Under the pieces are notes generated by a model. It searched no databases, was not told the origin of the DNA, and worked only from the letters and a program-made list of their open reading frames with translations. The translations under genes were made by a program, and so were the position numbers. From Pseudeuparius sepicola (lineage: Eukaryota > Arthropoda > Insecta > Coleoptera > Anthribidae), in contig OY987298.1 in assembly GCA_963920635.1 (NCBI GenBank), positions 113,140,035-113,204,034 on the forward strand: 64,000 nucleotides of DNA. Direction: 5' to 3'. Shown here one piece after another: positions 63,677 to 64,000 of the stretch; the stretch's first letter is position 1; every line of letters starts with the position of its first letter.

Positions 63677-63889
63677 TTATTCCGGGCCAATCCTGGGATT
63701 TCTTATGATCATCGACGGCTGATTGTTGATATGTCGGTAATACTCTTCCCAATTGATTTCAGGCACATGTCCCAACTGTCGCCGACACTTCACCAGATGA
63801 TTCTGCAGTCGACTTCTCCGTACCATGTGGCTGGCAATGTAGGGGCAGGGCACCATGTCTGATTCGATCTGAATGGTCTGGTTGTACAT
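63677..63889 (-). CDS. CHHC zinc-finger protein of GTSF1/U11-48K type
   Basis: 70 residues from ATG 63889. C15-x5-H21-x9-H31-x3-C35 (CPYIASH, NHLVKC) matches the CHHC finger of GTSF1/Asterix (a piRNA-pathway factor) and U11-48K exactly in spacing, with the usual R in between and KCRR after it. A second finger, present in animal GTSF1, is missing. Convergent with the 210-residue gene; minus-strand AATAAA lies at about 63645-63660. A TATA box (tgtatatataac, minus) is near 63944-63955. Whether it belongs to the element or was carried in from the host is not settled. Confidence 0.7.
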   Translation of the reverse strand: MYNQTIQIESDMVPCPYIASHMVRRSRLQNHLVKCRRQLGHVPEINWEEYYRHINNQPSMIIRNPRIGPE

Positions 63890-63941
63890 GTTGCTGCGAA
63901 CTCTTGTTACAAGTTTTCAGACTGCAGAATGAGCTCGATGT

Positions 63942-63957
63942 CTATGTTATATATACA
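63942..63957 (-). promoter_or_regulatory. TATA box of the CHHC gene
   Basis: TATATATAAC on the minus strand, about 60 bases before the ATG at 63889, in line with the plus-strand viral promoters. Confidence 0.5.
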
Positions 63958-64000
63958 AACTGGGCGGTGGGACGTCAGGGGTGGGGGGGGCTACAAGAGA

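Larger units (their letters stand above)
54399..64000. mobile_element. Polinton/Maverick (adintovirus-like) element, incomplete at the right edge
   Basis: Sixteen tightly packed, mostly intronless frames include the diagnostic set: double-jelly-roll capsid protein, penton-like minor capsid protein, adenain-type protease, A32/FtsK-HerA ATPase and chromodomain integrase. Gene spacing is a few bases and many frames overlap, unlike the surrounding host DNA. Protein-primed PolB and the right terminal repeat are not in the window. The left end is uncertain by several hundred bases. Confidence 0.85.

Overview
The window reads as AT-rich arthropod (most likely insect) nuclear DNA. It holds metazoan genes with GT-AG introns (APLF-like, VHL, UDP-galactose 4-epimerase), THAP zinc-finger genes, and a dense load of transposons and fold-back repeats. 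It also contains most of the genes of a Polinton/Maverick (adintovirus-like) element, which runs off the right edge. I cannot name the species.

Layout. 1-9 kb: last two exons of an APLF-like DNA-repair gene (+), separated by a 6.5 kb intron that carries a DUF4817-type transposase remnant split by an 880 bp fold-back element and a TTAA-flanked MITE. 10-13 kb: another fold-back, then an intronless von Hippel-Lindau (VHL) gene (+). 13-25 kb: no solid gene; tRNA-derived SINEs, several MITEs, a Tc1/mariner transposase relic, and one good TATA promoter with a candidate first exon near 20.1 kb. 25-47.3 kb: the GALE gene on the minus strand, six coding exons over 22 kb with phase-consistent junctions. 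Its introns hold a THAP exon, an inverted pair of Penelope-like GIY-YIG fragments, a DUF4817 transposase, a 1.07 kb fold-back and many MITEs. 48-54 kb: a Jockey-type RT fragment, two THAP loci (one each strand) and a 1.43 kb hAT-like element with an 8 bp target duplication.

54.4-64 kb: the Polinton-like element. In order on + it encodes a small OB-like protein, a 33-aa peptide, a PLA2/hydrophobic capsid-associated protein, an adenain-like protease, a penton-like minor capsid protein, a short repeat protein, the double-jelly-roll major capsid protein, a membrane protein, a BIR (IAP) protein whose RING is cut off by one in-frame stop, the A32/FtsK-HerA packaging ATPase, a conserved DUF8207-like protein, two tandem tail-fibre-like paralogues, a chromodomain integrase and an acidic 210-aa protein. 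A convergent minus-strand gene encodes a CHHC zinc finger of the GTSF1/U11-48K type. No PolB is present; it should lie beyond 64 kb. The capsid, packaging and integration frames are open apart from the protease (no ATG before its core; +1 offset from the PLA2 gene) and the IAP stop, so the insertion looks recent. Most structural genes are preceded by a TATA box 36-53 nt before the ATG.

The most interesting material is the accessory set of this element: the interrupted IAP, the GTSF1-like CHHC protein and the tail-fibre-like pair, together with an unusual density of fold-back elements, several with readable target duplications or an internal empty site.
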